A program made the position numbers and the translations under genes. A DNA stretch of 64,000 nt from Prostheceraeus crozeri (Eukaryota; Platyhelminthes; Polycladida; Euryleptidae). The stretch lies in NCBI GenBank assembly GCA_907163375.1, contig CAJQUW010011554.1, positions 124,001 to 188,000 on the forward strand, in the 5' to 3' direction. Positions 34,031 through 45,570 of the stretch are shown one piece after another (within the stretch, counting starts at the first letter, position 1; the number at the start of each line of letters is the position of its first letter). Under the pieces are notes generated by a model. The model was not told the origin of the DNA. It worked only from the letters and a program-made list of their open reading frames with translations, and did not search any database.

Positions 34031-34775
34031 ATAGATCAATATATCCAGAGGGGTTCAATTATATGAGAGTTGATTGAGTCTGGAGAGTGATGTTTTCGGT
34101 GTTAGAGCGGTAAGTATGTTAGGTACAGTATGAATATGCGCGGCGTTTTCCCTTCCCCGTACACTGATTGTGAATGTGAAATTTAAAACTCGAATTACTT
34201 GATTAGCATCTGACATTTCAATTTAATTGACGATGGCTAACTTTATCCGTCTCTCAACTTGCAGTTCGTTTCCTAGATCGTTGCTTTGATCATAAGCTGA
34301 TAAACAATTAGTAAATTTGTTCACGTATTCAGCCGAGACACTTTGGTTTAGGAACCAGTGTAGTTTGCCTAGTCAAATGAAGAAATTGGTGATTGTTTTC
34401 CCTGTGTTCTGTTGCTTCGACAGTGTTATTTCAGATGTCATGTTAGCCCTCTTGTCACTCAATGTATTGTGTCATCATTGATGAGCTGCTCTTGTTAATC
34501 CATTTATCGAACGCAAGCGTCTTTATTCCTATGGTGTGTAGAATATGCCATTGTTTGCTTTCAACAGGTGCAGACGAGACAAGCTCTCGTGTAATTCGAG
34601 GTTCGAGATCTTCAGACGCAAGTGAGGGAAATGATAACTCGACCAATGACTGAGTGAGGGAATAGTACTAATTTGAAGTGTGCCAGTGAACTGCTGAACC
34701 TGCTTTTATAAAACGTTGATATATTACAGATATATTTGTGTGTGGAATTGAAAACTCCAGCGTTAATGCTTTTGA
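34031..34775. repeat. Flank F, copy after mariner 5
   Basis: Matches 18047-18790. At about 34770 it passes into GATAAATCGTCCAGATC, a piece of mariner right-end sequence, and then LINE-A, the same join as at 10950. Confidence 0.6.
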
Positions 34776-35910
34776 TAAATCGTCCAGATCGTCGTTACTT
34801 AACGCATACGTTCCCCCGCTAGCTGCGCCTCTACCGATGTCTGTTCGCGCTGTCCCCTCCTTCCTCATTCTCCTCTTCCACGTCCACCTTCATCTTCGGG
34901 GATATTGCTGCTCACCACCCCTCTCAACGACCCTTACACTTCCACTCTCCTGCAGCAGTGTTCCGGATGGCGCACCTCCCCGGACCTCAGTCTGGTACCT
35001 TCGTCTGAATGACAAAATGAACGTTGTTTATACTCGGAAGCACATTCGGAGCGTAGTCTTTCTTCCATGTGGCCCAGTTGTCATTTACCACTCTCGTTCT
35101 TTTTCGTGCTGAGTGTTTAGCAAGAATGCAGAGAACCACATGCAGAGAATGCGAACACTCTACCACAAGGCCACAGCGCTGTCTCTTGCCCCTAGATATG
35201 GCCGGCCCGTCCATCCTGACTGGATCCGACCACCTCCCCATCTCTGTTAAGATGCCTCTCTCCCCACACTATTCTCTCAACGAGCGCAGACCTTCTTATA
35301 ACTATAAAGAGTCTCGTTTGGATGACTACATAACTCATGTAAATTCTCATTGTCCCGTCCCTGACTCGTACTCTTCTCTGACTTGCACTGAAACCGCTGC
35401 TTCCTTTTCCTCTATCATTCTCGAAGCGGCAAAATCTTGAATTCCTTTCAGTCGCACACGCCGGTTCCCGAAATCTTGGTGGTCCGCGGAGCTAGATCAG
35501 CTCGTCCGTCCGTGTCCGTCGCCAGGCATTCAGGCGGCCCATAGAAGTGAAGCGGATCGTCAGGCTTATGTTTCTGCATCCTGCTCTGCTTCCATAGCCA
35601 CCGAAGCTGATGCCTGGCAACAGACAGCGCCCAATCTTCGCCCTTCCTCCAACCCCCGTAAGGTCTTCTCTTCCTCCGCTCTGTAGATGGTATTCCAAAT
35701 CATCCACTTCTGATTCAACCTTCCTCGGGTGTGGCTCTGCTAAGGACACAGCCAACCGTTACGCTTCTCTTCTCAAGAGTCACTTCTCTAGATCTCTTCC
35801 TTCCGATCGCCGTCTTGAAAGCCGCCGCTTCCTTCGTGAGCTCTTCTCTTCTACCTGCACCTGCCCACCCTTCTTCCCCCTTCTTCCCACTCTTCGTCAA
35901 CGGAAGCCGG
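34776..35910 (+). mobile_element. LINE-A endonuclease part, interrupted by a SINE
   Basis: Endonuclease frames give SSLLNAYVPPLAAPLP, then, after the SINE, DMAGPSILTGSDHLPISVK (the SDHLPI motif near the catalytic His) and RRPSYNYKESRLDDYITHV. Linker sequence up to the RT follows, to about 35910. Several frame breaks. Matches 41980-42890. At its right edge it joins zinc-finger upstream-block sequence (GAATTCGGAAGGATGAAG). Confidence 0.7.
35006..35187 (-). mobile_element. tRNA-derived SINE inside LINE-A
   Basis: Read on the - strand, the insert starts GCGCTGTGGCCTTGTGGTAG, with a canonical A box (TGGCCTTGTGG). A worn B-box region (GTGGTTCTC) follows, and a body ending in CGTTCATTTTGTCATTCAGA. 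The LINE reading continues on both sides (TTCGTCT / GTCTCTTGCC). About 182 bp. A truncated copy in the same LINE position is at 11176-11283. Confidence 0.6.
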
Positions 35911-36567
35911 GAATTCGGAAGGATGAAGTTTAGAAAATATTAGGAATAGACTGAATCGTGTAGATTTTTTGCTGCTGGATCTTCCTTGGACATTTAGTTA
36001 ACGAATGTGGTGGTATAACTGAATTGGCAATGCACCACTTGTCGATGTGGAAGTCTTGAAGGTCATTGGTTCGAGTCTATTCTCATTAGGAAGTGTCACT
36101 GCTCTCACTGTGTGTTAAATGTCTCAATCTCCAGCGTCACCAGGGCATTGCTGTCCCATCCCTTGGGAAATGGGAAGGGTGAAGTAAAAGATTAGGAATA
36201 GATTGAATGGTGTACATTGTTTGTATTGATCTATTCACTAAAGTGGGAAAATTTCTAAATCATATTTTGAGATTTCAAGTTACCTCTGTCGATTGCATAT
36301 GCATTTTTGTCTACTTTTCGTTTCAGATTGGATATCGGTGAATTCGCAGCAGTCTGAAGTGAATATTTTTGAGTGAGTAGCCGTTTTGAGTAGCAGAGAC
36401 AGTGCTCGCATCGAACGAAGCAGTTTCTGGTAACTGGAAGACTGATTGAATATTTGATTGGTCGTGGAATTGACGATATCAGAGAGTCGACAGCAATCAA
36501 TAGTTGATCTTTGTGATGATTGGAGAAGTTTGACAGATCTTCTTAGTATATCCTTTTAGATAGTAGC
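35911..36567 (+). promoter_or_regulatory. Upstream block of zinc-finger gene 5 with candidate intron
   Basis: It includes a short extra piece of the block (35911-35965), then the tRNA-like segment (36004-36087, 3' side worn to TTCTCATT). A GTGAGT donor lies at 36373 and an acceptor ends at 36559, giving a 187-bp intron. No repeat R precedes it; LINE-A is joined directly, so this gene may have lost any promoter in R. Confidence 0.48.
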
Positions 36568-37932
36568 ATGTCCTCTAAATGCAAAAAGTCAATGTCAAGT
36601 TGTTCAAGTGACGTTGCCGACAAGCAGGTTGCTAATGTAAGACACAGGACATTTCGATGTAGCTATTGCTCTAAATCATTCTTCACGAAGTCTAATAAAA
36701 CCGCTCACGAACAAAGTGTTCATGTCAGAGATAAGTCTTATCAGTGCCAATATTGCTCTAAATCATTCGTCAGGAAGGATCATAAAGTCGTACACGAACA
36801 AAGTATTCATGTCAGAGATAAGTCCTATCAGTGCCAATATTGCTCGAAATCATTCGTCACGAAGAGTAGTAAAGTCATACACGAACAAAGTGTTCATGTC
36901 AGAGATAAGTCTTATCAGTGTCAATATTGCTCTAAATCATTCGTCAGGAAGGATCATAAAGTCGTACACGAACAAAGTATTCATGTCAGAGATAAGTCCT
37001 ATCAGTGCCAATATTGCTCGAAATCATTCGTCACGAAGCGTAGTAAAGTCATACACGAACAAAGTGTTCATGTCAGAGTTAAGTCTTATCAGTGTCAATA
37101 TTGCTCTAAATCATTCGTCACGAAGAATAGTAAAAAATTACACGAAAAAGGTGTTCATGTCAGAGATAAGTCGTACCAGTGTCAATATTGCTCTAAATCA
37201 TTCGTCACGAAGGGTAGAATAGTCTTACACGAACAAAGTGTTCATGTCAGAGATAAGTCTTATCAGTGTCAATATTGCCCTAAATTTTTCTTCCGAATTG
37301 ATGCTAAAGTCTTACACGAAAAAGGTGTTCATGTCAGAGATAAGTCGTACCAGTGTCAATATTGCTCTAAATCATTCGTCACGAAGGGTAGAAAAGACTT
37401 ACACGAACAAAGTGTGCATGTCAGAGATAAGTCCTACCAGTGTCAATATTGCTCTAAATCATTCGCCGCGAAGAATAGTAAAGCCTTACACGAAAAAAGT
37501 GTTCATTTGAAAGAGAAGCCTTTTCAATGTAGATATTGTCCTAAATTTTTCTCCTATCGAATATCTCAGGTTCGTCATGAAGGAATCTGTGAACGTCAAA
37601 TCCAGCATGAGCATGAAATTTGTAATTCCGATGAAGATACGTCAGGCGGTAACAATTCTGCATCTGCTCCAGAAATGAATAGTGACAGAAAACCACAGAC
37701 TGAAGATGTTCGGAAGCTCATTGAATTAGTCAATAGTGAGAAAGCAAAACCTGACAGGCATCAGCAATGTAAGCCCAACGAGACGAAGAAAGTGGAGGTG
37801 AAGTCGAGACGTTGCAGTTTGTGCTTGAAAATGTACAATCGCCAAACAGATAGGACTCATCCCATTTTTATTAAGAACGGATATGAAACTCCTTCTCTGT
37901 GTGACCGTTGTTCTGATGTGTTATACTCGTAG
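36568..37932 (+). CDS. C2H2 zinc-finger protein, 11 fingers (gene 5, longest)
   Basis: The 454-residue protein has eleven fingers spaced every 28 residues from Cys31. Ten are CxxC-x12-H-x4-H and the last (from about residue 311, end RHEGIC) is C2HC. Fingers 2-3 and 4-5 are nearly identical pairs (KDHKVVH then K(S/R)SKVIH), so a two-finger block was duplicated recently. The N-terminus differs from its sisters after residue 15 (DVADKQVANVRHRTFRC), which resembles the pseudogene at 60626. The C4 motif is at residues 416, 419, 445 and 448. Repeat similarity also leaves a second + frame open at 36716-37222; this is an artefact. All zinc ligands are intact. Predicted nuclear DNA-binding protein with a long potential site (about 30 bp if all fingers bind). 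Confidence 0.88.
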   Translation: MSSKCKKSMSSCSSDVADKQVANVRHRTFRCSYCSKSFFTKSNKTAHEQSVHVRDKSYQCQYCSKSFVRKDHKVVHEQSIHVRDKSYQCQYCSKSFVTKSSKVIHEQSVHVRDKSYQCQYCSKSFVRKDHKVVHEQSIHVRDKSYQCQYCSKSFVTKRSKVIHEQSVHVRVKSYQCQYCSKSFVTKNSKKLHEKGVHVRDKSYQCQYCSKSFVTKGRIVLHEQSVHVRDKSYQCQYCPKFFFRIDAKVLHEKGVHVRDKSYQCQYCSKSFVTKGRKDLHEQSVHVRDKSYQCQYCSKSFAAKNSKALHEKSVHLKEKPFQCRYCPKFFSYRISQVRHEGICERQIQHEHEICNSDEDTSGGNNSASAPEMNSDRKPQTEDVRKLIELVNSEKAKPDRHQQCKPNETKKVEVKSRRCSLCLKMYNRQTDRTHPIFIKNGYETPSLCDRCSDVLYS

Positions 37933-38358
37933 AGGTGAAGCAGGATTAATGTCATGATTTGAGGATCACCGGGAGTTGGAATGATGTATGTATTTTAGTG
38001 TACTGCGTTCAATGTATTGCCTGGAGAACTGTATTAACATGACAGCGATGATTTACTGCAACGACCTCTTTTGAATGTGAGTTGGATTGTAATTCTACAT
38101 TTGGATGTTCGCTCGCTTTATGAATGAAGCGCGTGTACGTGTAAAATTGACATATGTGTCGGATTTGTTGTCAGAAGCCGTGCTCTGATTCCTCTGTAAA
38201 TGATGATTTGGTCTCCACTTGAGTGTGATTTGGTAGTTTTTTATCATTACCCCCCGAATGTGCCGATAAATACAGATTGCTTAGAATAGAATGATTTTCT
38301 TTCTTACCTTCATGTACGAGTACAAGAGTTGGCATTTGTATGGTCAAAACGTCGTGCA
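37933..38358 (+). other. 3' flank of zinc-finger gene 5
   Basis: Same flank as in units 2, 4 and 6, including the block that genes 1 and 3 lack. No gene seen. Confidence 0.4.
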
Positions 38359-38450
38359 CAGGGTGTTCCAGTTGATCTGGCCTATTTTTCGAGACGAGTT
38401 ATGGCATGTATAAGAAGATGACAACGTTCCAAGGAAAGCACAGTGTATTC
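38359..38450 (-). mobile_element. Mariner copy 6, left end only
   Basis: The left TIR (CAGGGTGTTCCAGTTGATC) and about 90 bp are present. The sequence is then replaced at GTATTCTA by the 3' tail of a - strand LINE. The rest of the mariner is not found on the far side. Confidence 0.75.
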
Positions 38451-39630
38451 TAAGATAAGATAAGAATGTCTTTAATTCCTCACATCACATTGGCATGAAT
38501 CGGTGAGCACATTACATAACATAACACAGACATACATAAGAGTATAAAAAATTAAAGTTAAAGTCACATGCATTACTGGCGCAAACAAAATCGGATAAAT
38601 GAGTCCTTGAATCTCTTCGTCTTCGTTCTTGGCTGGCGAAGAGAGAGAGAGAGAGTGTGTGTGTTGTGGGTCACTGTTTGATGCTGTTCGTCGAACATGG
38701 AACGGAGGGGATGCTGCCTGTTGCACTCAATGTTACGAAACAAACTTTCACAAATGCTGTTAGCTTACTTAAAAATATCATCAAGGGTCAAGTCTGAATT
38801 AGCGATACATCGGACCCTGTTCTCCACTTTTAACAATTGATTGAAAAGATAGCCTGGTAGATTGCAAAAGGACGGATAAGCGTACAATAATATTGAGCGG
38901 ATAAATGACACATAAGCTTTAAAAATCAAATCGGGTGGACAATCACAACGCCTCAGCTGCCTTACAATAAAAATCCTTTTGGATGCTTTTGAAACAATGT
39001 ACTTGACATGAGCGTTCCACTTTAAGTCTGACGAATACACAACACAAAAAATCTTCATCTCATTCACTTGTTGCAAACACTGATCAACAGAAATCTGGAC
39101 AGTGTTAGGCACATAGTCTCTCTCTCTCTTCGTGTTAAAATTGAAAACTTTACATTTTGAGGAATTCAATAAAAGCCTGTTCTCACTCGACCACATTACA
39201 ACATTACCCAAATCCTGCTGTAGGTTGTCGTCATCAGCATCACGAACGTAATGTAAAATGGTAAAATCATCGGCATACTTAATTACAAAGGAGGGGTGAA
39301 AACATACACGAGGGGTGAAAACCATCCACAACCAAGCCGAAGAGCAATGGTCCAAGTACACTTCCTTGGGAAACCTCACTACTAATGGAAGAACTCTTAG
39401 AAACTTCATGATTCCAAAAAAACAAATTGACTCCTGTGAGTGAGATAGCTGGAGATCAATTTTATCACAAACACAGGAAAATGAAACTTTATCATGGCAG
39501 ACAAAATGATATCATGAGAAACTTTATCAAAAGCCCTCGAAAAATCAGTGGATAACATCCGAACAACACCAGATTTGCGGTCAAGAAATTCAAACACTTT
39601 ATTTGACAATAACGTTAAGGCAGTGGTAGT
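38451..39630 (-). mobile_element. CR1/jockey-like LINE, RT part, 5'-truncated
   Basis: On the - strand, 39406-39609 encodes RT palm sequence STDFSRAFDKVSHDIIL. 38765-39409 continues with VIKYADDFTILH (the catalytic ADD), LLLNSSKCKVFNF and a thumb/C-terminal region (FIRSILLYAYPSFCNLPGY). One frame break separates the two. The 3' tail at 38451-38470 reads, on the - strand, as repeated ATCTT units, typical of CR1-like tails. It contains a (GA)n(GT)n tract near 38645. It inserted into mariner copy 6. Confidence 0.75.
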
Positions 39631-39639
39631 ACCCGGCCA

Positions 39640-41350
39640 AGAACATCTGGGTCAAACGCAATGTCGAGAGCAGTCGTAATGTCTGGAAGATTGTCAGAGA
39701 GATGCGAGGCAAGAACACAACTGGGGGCTATGATGCTCAAATCAAGGAGTGTGGTGGATTGCAGAACTTCCTGTTTTGCTTACAGGAAGTCTTGTCTCAG
39801 AACTTCAATTATACATCGAGTGAATGTCCCGAACTTGGTGAGGATAACTGGTCGGTTGATTTTGATTTGTCTGATGTCATTGAAGCATTGAGAAATATCA
39901 AGATCAACAAATCATCTGGATGTGATGGATTACCTAATAGATTGTTGAAGGAAGGTGCCGACTTCATTGCTGTTCCTCTTTATCATATTTTCAAGAGATC
40001 AATATCCACTCGTGTGTTTCCTAGCTGTTGGAAGATGGCCGACGTTATTCCAGTACCGAAAATTCGCAATCAATCCCTTAAAGACTTTCGGCCTATTTCT
40101 TTAACTCCGACAATAAGCAAAGTGTTCGAATCTTTAGTCGTGAAAGCTATGTATGATACTCTATTACCCCTCTACGGACCAAATCAACATGCTTTTAGAA
40201 AATTTGGCTCAACTGACAGCGCTCTTGTTCTTATTCATGACACAGTAACAAGGCTGCTTGACCTCTCGAATGTTACTTCCATTCGTCTGACTTGCTTGGA
40301 TCTTACGAAAGCTTTTGACAAAATAACCTGGGACAAACTTACTGAGCGCTTATGTGATGCAGGCTTAAGCCATGGATTTATTCAGTGGATACAGAGCTAC
40401 CTTACAAATCGACATCAACGCCTCAAGGTCAACGGAGCCTTTGGTCCTACAGCACCCGTGATTTCTGGAATTCACCAGGGATCAGTCTTGGGGCCCATTC
40501 TTTTCTCTGCATTTATGGGGTCGCTAAGTACATGCTCCGATGCAACCTTGGTAATTTATGCCGATGACATTACTATAGTGGAACCAATGTCAAAATTTCA
40601 GGCCCCCACTTCTGCCTTACCTAAAATAGAACGATGGATTAGTGAAAACAACATGCAATTGAACTTGAGGAAATCAAAACAAATGTTTTCTCGAGGCAAT
40701 CGCAGCGAAGATACTCATTCAGATTCCTATCCAGGTATGGAAATCTGTGATTCTGTCAAAATCCTGGGTGTTCTTTGGAGCTCATCGCTGTCTTGGGAAA
40801 CCCATTTTTCAGCCAAACTGAAAATTGCTTCTCAGAGACTTTATGTTATTCGCTCTTTGCGACCTATGTTTTCTGTAAAGCAGTTAGTTGATGTGTATAA
40901 ATCTATCATTTTGCCTATTCTCCTGTATTCTTCACCCTTGCTTTGTCGTTTGCCGAAAGGAATTGAAGTTAAGCTGAAGAACTTCCAGAAACGTGTACAT
41001 ACAATTATATGTGGTAAGCGTTGTGAGTGTCAAAATTTTCCCCCACTTCAATCTGTAAGAATTCAGCGCGCTGTTCGTTTCTTTTACATGTGTTCATACA
41101 ATACTATGCATCCCCTACACGAACTTGCACCTCAGAGAATGTCATATTCGGGACTTTTTCGCCAACCTTTCTGCAGAACATCTCGTCGTTTACATTCGTT
41201 TTTCCCGTGGACTTGTGACTTTCTTAATCAAAGCCTATCACGACCGATCTAACCACGTACTTTGCATGAATGTTATGCATGTATGCATTGTAAAGATTTA
41301 TTTGAATTTTTGTGTTTTCCATTTCTTGAAAATATACACTTCCTTACCTT
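39640..41350 (+). mobile_element. CR1/jockey-like LINE, nearly intact RT frame
   Basis: One open frame of 516 codons (39702-41252) covers the RT domain. It has KSSGCDGLPNRLLKE, FRPISLTPTISKVFE, LDLTKAFDKITWDKL, SGIHQGSVLGPILFSAF and the catalytic VIYADDITIV, then ILGVLWSSSLSWETHF and SIILPILLYSSPLLCRLPKG. The upstream endonuclease is missing, so the element is 5'-truncated. The Met at 39702 is not a natural start. It lies head to head with the - strand LINE at 38451-39630 and is a different family (low identity between the two). The ADD triad and other RT motifs are all present. Confidence 0.82.
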
Positions 41351-41775
41351 AACTAAACAGGAAACAGGATTCAGGAAGCCCATATCTGCGGAGGAACGCT
41401 TTGCGCTGACTTTGACGTAAGTTAATTACAGACATTCTAGAGCAAGACGGTGCATTGAGTGTGCATTCAAAGACTTTATCTGTGTCTGACATGACTTCGA
41501 TCCACACTTTGTGTACGCAAGCAACTTTCAGGTTGAAACGGAAATGAACGCCTCAGTATCTGTCCATGTTTCTCGTTCAAATAAACATTTGACATCGCTC
41601 AAGCTTTGAGCGGTGATAAATATCGGGAAGTAAACCATCGCTCACAGCCAGCTGTGGGCTAGCAGAGAGAGCGTGTAGTGCGGACATTGCTACTGCAACA
41701 TGCAGGATATTTATCGTCGCTCGGCCGCGGCGCAGCTACCGCGCAGCTCAAAGTTCGTAATGTGGACGTACCCTT
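41351..41775. other. No gene seen
   Basis: About 425 bp between two LINEs. No recognisable frame or repeat within this window. Confidence 0.5.
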
Positions 41776-44430
41776 GACGATGTCATCCTAATCCAGTAAA
41801 CGAAACATCTCCCGTCCACCAATTTTCGTATTACTGGATACAAGTGCTATAGCCAGGATCGGATGATTCAGCCCCGCCGCGGCAGTGGTGGAGACGTGAT
41901 GACTGGTTCGGGATGGTGTCACGCATTCTCTTTGGCCCATCCCTCGCTCTCTTCGTCTGACTCTTCCTGTAGATTCCTTGGTATTCACGTACACCTCCGT
42001 TCTAACACTATCTCTTTACCTAACGCCTACGTCCCCCCCGTTATCTGCGCCCCTACCGAGGTCTACTCGCGCCGTCCCCTCCTTCCCCATTCTCCTCTTC
42101 CACGTCCACCTTCATCTTCGGGGATATTAACGCTCACCACCCCTCTCAACGACCCTTACACTACCACTCCCCTGCAGCAGTGTTCTGGATGGCGCACCTC
42201 CCCGGACCTCAGTCTGGTACCTTCGTCTCTTGCCCTAGATATGGCCGGCCCGTCCATCCTGACTGGATCCGACCACTTCCCCATCTCTATTAAGATTCCT
42301 CTCTCCCCACACTATTCTCTCAACGAGCGCAGACCTTCTTATAACTATAAAGAGTCTCGTTTGGATGACTACATAACTCATGTAACTTTTCATTGTTCCG
42401 TCCCTGACTCGTACTCTTCTCTGACTTGCACTGAAACCGCTGCTTCCTTTTCCTCTATCATTCTCGAAGCGGCACAAACCTTATGTTCCTTTCAGTTCCC
42501 GAAATCTTGGTGGTCCGCGGAGCTAGATCAGTTCGTCCGTGTCCGTCGTCAGGCATTCAGACGGCCCATAGAAGTGAAGCGGATCGTCAGGCTTATGTTT
42601 CTGCATCCCGTTCTGCCTCCAGAGCCACTGCTAAAGCGAAAGCTGATGCTTGGCAACCGAAAGTGTGCCATCTTCGTCCTCCGCCCTGTAGATGGTATTC
42701 CCAAATCTTCCAGTTCTGATTCAACCTTTCCCGGGTGTAGCTCTCCTAAGGCCACAGCCAGCCGTTGCGCTTCTTTTCTCAAGAGTCACTCTCTAGTCTC
42801 TAGTCAGTCTCTAGTCTCTTCCCGTCTTGAAAGCCTCCGCTTCCTTCGTGAGCTCCGCTCTTCTACCTGTAACTGCCCACCCTTCTGCTCCACTTTTATC
42901 CTGTTGGAGCTCACCACAGCTAGTAGTTCTCTCTCTCTCTTTGTCGACCGCAGCCGGTTCTGACCACGTCTCGTGCACTCTATTCCGAAATCTTCCCCCT
43001 GCCCTGGGGTTTTTGTTCATCTTCAACCTCTCTTGTTGCACCCACTCCTTTCACTCCGCCTGGAAATCTTCCACCATCTAGCCGTTGCACAAATGTGGCA
43101 AACCCACAGACGATTCGTTTCGTCCTATCTGCCTTAGATATCGTTTCTCGAAACTGTATGAGCGTCTCGTGCTAGCCCGTCTACATTTTCTCCTCGGATC
43201 TAAGGATCTTCTGACCCCTCAGCAGGCCGATTTCCGCCCAGGCCGCCCTACCACTGACGAGATAGTTCTTATTGCTCAGTCAATCTCCGATGGCTTTCAT
43301 AGCTCCAAGCCTTGTGAAATGACTGTTGCCTACCGTTGATTTCTCACGTACCTTCGACTCGGTCTGGCATTCTGCTCTCTATCACAAGCCTCTGGCCTGC
43401 CTCCTTCCTTTGTTCGTTGAACTCAGTCTTGTCGGAGCGTCGGTCCAGGTGGCCTTTCGAAACTCCTCCCGTAGCTCTTTCATAGTTCGATGGGGAACCC
43501 CTCAAGGGTGTGTGCTCGGCCCAGTCCTATTCAACCTCTTCCTCAACGACGTTTATTCCGTGCTCCCTCCCTCCCCCAGTCCGCTTTTCACTGTTTGCTA
43601 TTTGGGCGTCTTCTATTTGCTACTGACGCCGTCCAAGAAGCTCTGTCGGAGTGGTCTTCAAAGTGGCGGCTTCCTCTAAACGCCGGTAAATGCGAAGTCT
43701 CCTTCTTCATCACCGTCACCCGCGAAGCTTCCGTTCAGCCCTCCGCGTCTCTTTCGGTCCGCCCTCTCACGCTGAACGTCTCCCCCAAGTTCCCCGTTTT
43801 TTTTTCGACGGCATACTTTCCTTCTTCGCCCATAGCTCTGCCCTGAGATCCACTCAGTTCCCACGTTTAAGATCTCTCAGGGCTGTTTCATCCCCTTCCT
43901 AGGATCCTTCCCAAGAGTACCCTTCTTCTATATACAAGACCTTTCTTCTCTCCTTCCTTACTAGCGCTTCCCCTGGTTAATTCCCCTTCATTTACACTAA
44001 AGATCTTCAACACTTAGAAGCTCTCCACAGCTCCGCTTGCCGTGTGATCACTGGCTGCAGTTTGACCGCTCCTGTTCCTCTTCTTCTGTTGGAAGCTGGA
44101 CTTCCTCCCCTCTGTGTGACTCTCACCGCCCAGTCGCTCTCTTGTTTTGAGTGTGCTCTTCGTCTCCCGCCCTCGTTTCCCCTCCTCTCTAGCGACCGAT
44201 TCCGTCCCCAAGAGCGTCCGTTCCTCTTCTCGGCGCTTCTTCCGTTCTTCTCATCAACTTTCTGTAGCTGTTACTTCCCGCATGAGCCCCTGGTCTACTG
44301 CGCTCCATTCCTCCTCCCCGTGGTCACCTCCGTCCTTCTCCATGTCCTTGGCCGTGTCCTCCCGCTGCTCCCGTTCCGACCCGATCCCTCTTCGAATCGC
44401 TTTGGTCACGTGGTTCTGATGTCATCCCGA
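41776..44430 (+). mobile_element. LINE-A, longest copy: endonuclease, RT and RT C-terminus
   Basis: From 41863 a 366-codon frame covers the endonuclease, including SLPNAYVPPV, ILTGSDHFPISIK and RRPSYNYKESRLDDYITHV. After it come WWSAELDQFVRVRRQAF (42505-42560) and a linker. RT begins near 43085 with FRPICLRYRFSKLYERLVLA and DFRPGRPTTDE. VDFSRTFDSVWHSAL, WGTPQGCVLGPVLFN and the RT C-terminus (ACRVITGCSLTAPV, LEAGLPPLCVTL) follow up to about 44430. The catalytic YADD is not preserved as a clean block. Many frame breaks. RNase H is missing here but present in the copy at 20051. The family is GC-rich compared with the surroundings. Confidence 0.8.
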
Positions 44431-44439
44431 CAAAATTGA

Positions 44440-45105
44440 CTTCGAGTTATCCGACTTCCTAGTGACTCGCCCATGAATTTTGTACACGAACTCGATCAAG
44501 TAGCAGAAATTCCCTTCTTTTTGGAAGCAGTCGATCATATCGCCTATTCCAAAATCGATTCTACTGAATATAAGACAATTCCAGTGTGGTCCCAACCCAA
44601 GCTAAACTGTTAGAGCGGATACTCGTAGGAACTATGCGTGGTGAATCTGAGTGTCGCTATGGGTCCGCACAACACGGATTCAGAAGCAACCACTCTACTT
44701 CTACTGCTTGATTCAATCGATCAGGGACTTTTTTGCGGAGGGTCGCACAGCTTGGTTTTCCTTCTTCTTTTTTTATTGTGGATGAGAAGCTACTTACAAT
44801 GCCATACATCTGTTATCAGGATTGATAGACAGTGCTCACGAGTAATAACTGTTAAGCGTAGAGAACCTCTCGGGCCTCCCACTTAAATGTATTTGTTTCT
44901 AACATCAGCACAAACTTTGCGAACATGCAAATACGATACGCAGATGATGCACATGTCGTGATACCTGCATTAAAAACATCAAAAGAACATGAAACACAAA
45001 CAAAAGTAAACAATGGATTTAAGGCTATGCTGATCTGGTGTAAGGTTAACGATTTGAAGTTGAAGAAAGAAGTTAAGCATACTGATGTGTCTGAAAGGAA
45101 AGGAG
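44440..45105 (+). mobile_element. LINE RT scrap (CR1/jockey-like), broken
   Basis: Pieces read KIDSTEYKTIPVWSQPKLN (about 44550), then GSAQHGFRSNHSTSTA-like sequence (about 44660), and at 44925-45100 MQIRYADDAHVVIPALKTSKE and WCKVNDLKL. The ADD motif and the order fit a LINE RT. The connecting frames are broken. Confidence 0.6.
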
Positions 45106-45239
45106 GCGGTCCGAAACAGAGTTCCTGCGCCCTTGAAATGTCATTGAATTTCCTGGAAGTCAAAGTGGTCCTGGAATGTCCTGGAATTTCACTAAAAATT
45201 CCTTTTCAATTTTTAAATGATTTTTGACTAAATTCGACT

Positions 45240-45570
45240 TTAAATCATTGACTAGCAATGCCACCATGCTTGTGCATGGTAGATGGGTCAATCCACGACG
45301 ATTCACCCAATGACATGTGGACCTTAGTCTCAGATTTCGGACATTCTTTGTCCGACCTCGATCTCGTTTGAAATTCGCTTAATCAAGGTCAAGTTTGAAC
45401 TATCAATTTTTGCGAGGTCAAGGTTGCATCTCTGTTACAAATATAAATCATATATGTGGTTCATTCCACGACGATTCACCCAATGGCATGTGGACATTAG
45501 TCTCAGATTTTGCTCATTTTTTGGATATATGCTTACTTTGCCGAAGGAAACACTAAATCTAAAATATTAG
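45240..45570. repeat. Two direct copies of a 50-bp motif
   Basis: TCCACGACGATTCACCCAAT and the following 30 bases (to TTAGTCTCAGATTT) occur at about 45292 and again about 173 bp later at 45465. No coding. This may be part of a short nonautonomous element. The 45571-45848 stretch after it shows no gene. Confidence 0.5.

Noticed and set aside
36716-37510. Second + strand open frame through the finger array (units like FMSEISLISANIALNHSS)
   Set aside because: It is a by-product of an 84-bp repeat with no stop in that phase. It lacks a start context and appears in every array.
39702-41252. Host telomerase or other domesticated RT
   Set aside because: Motif order and neighbours are those of a CR1/jockey-like LINE; no domesticated-gene features are seen.
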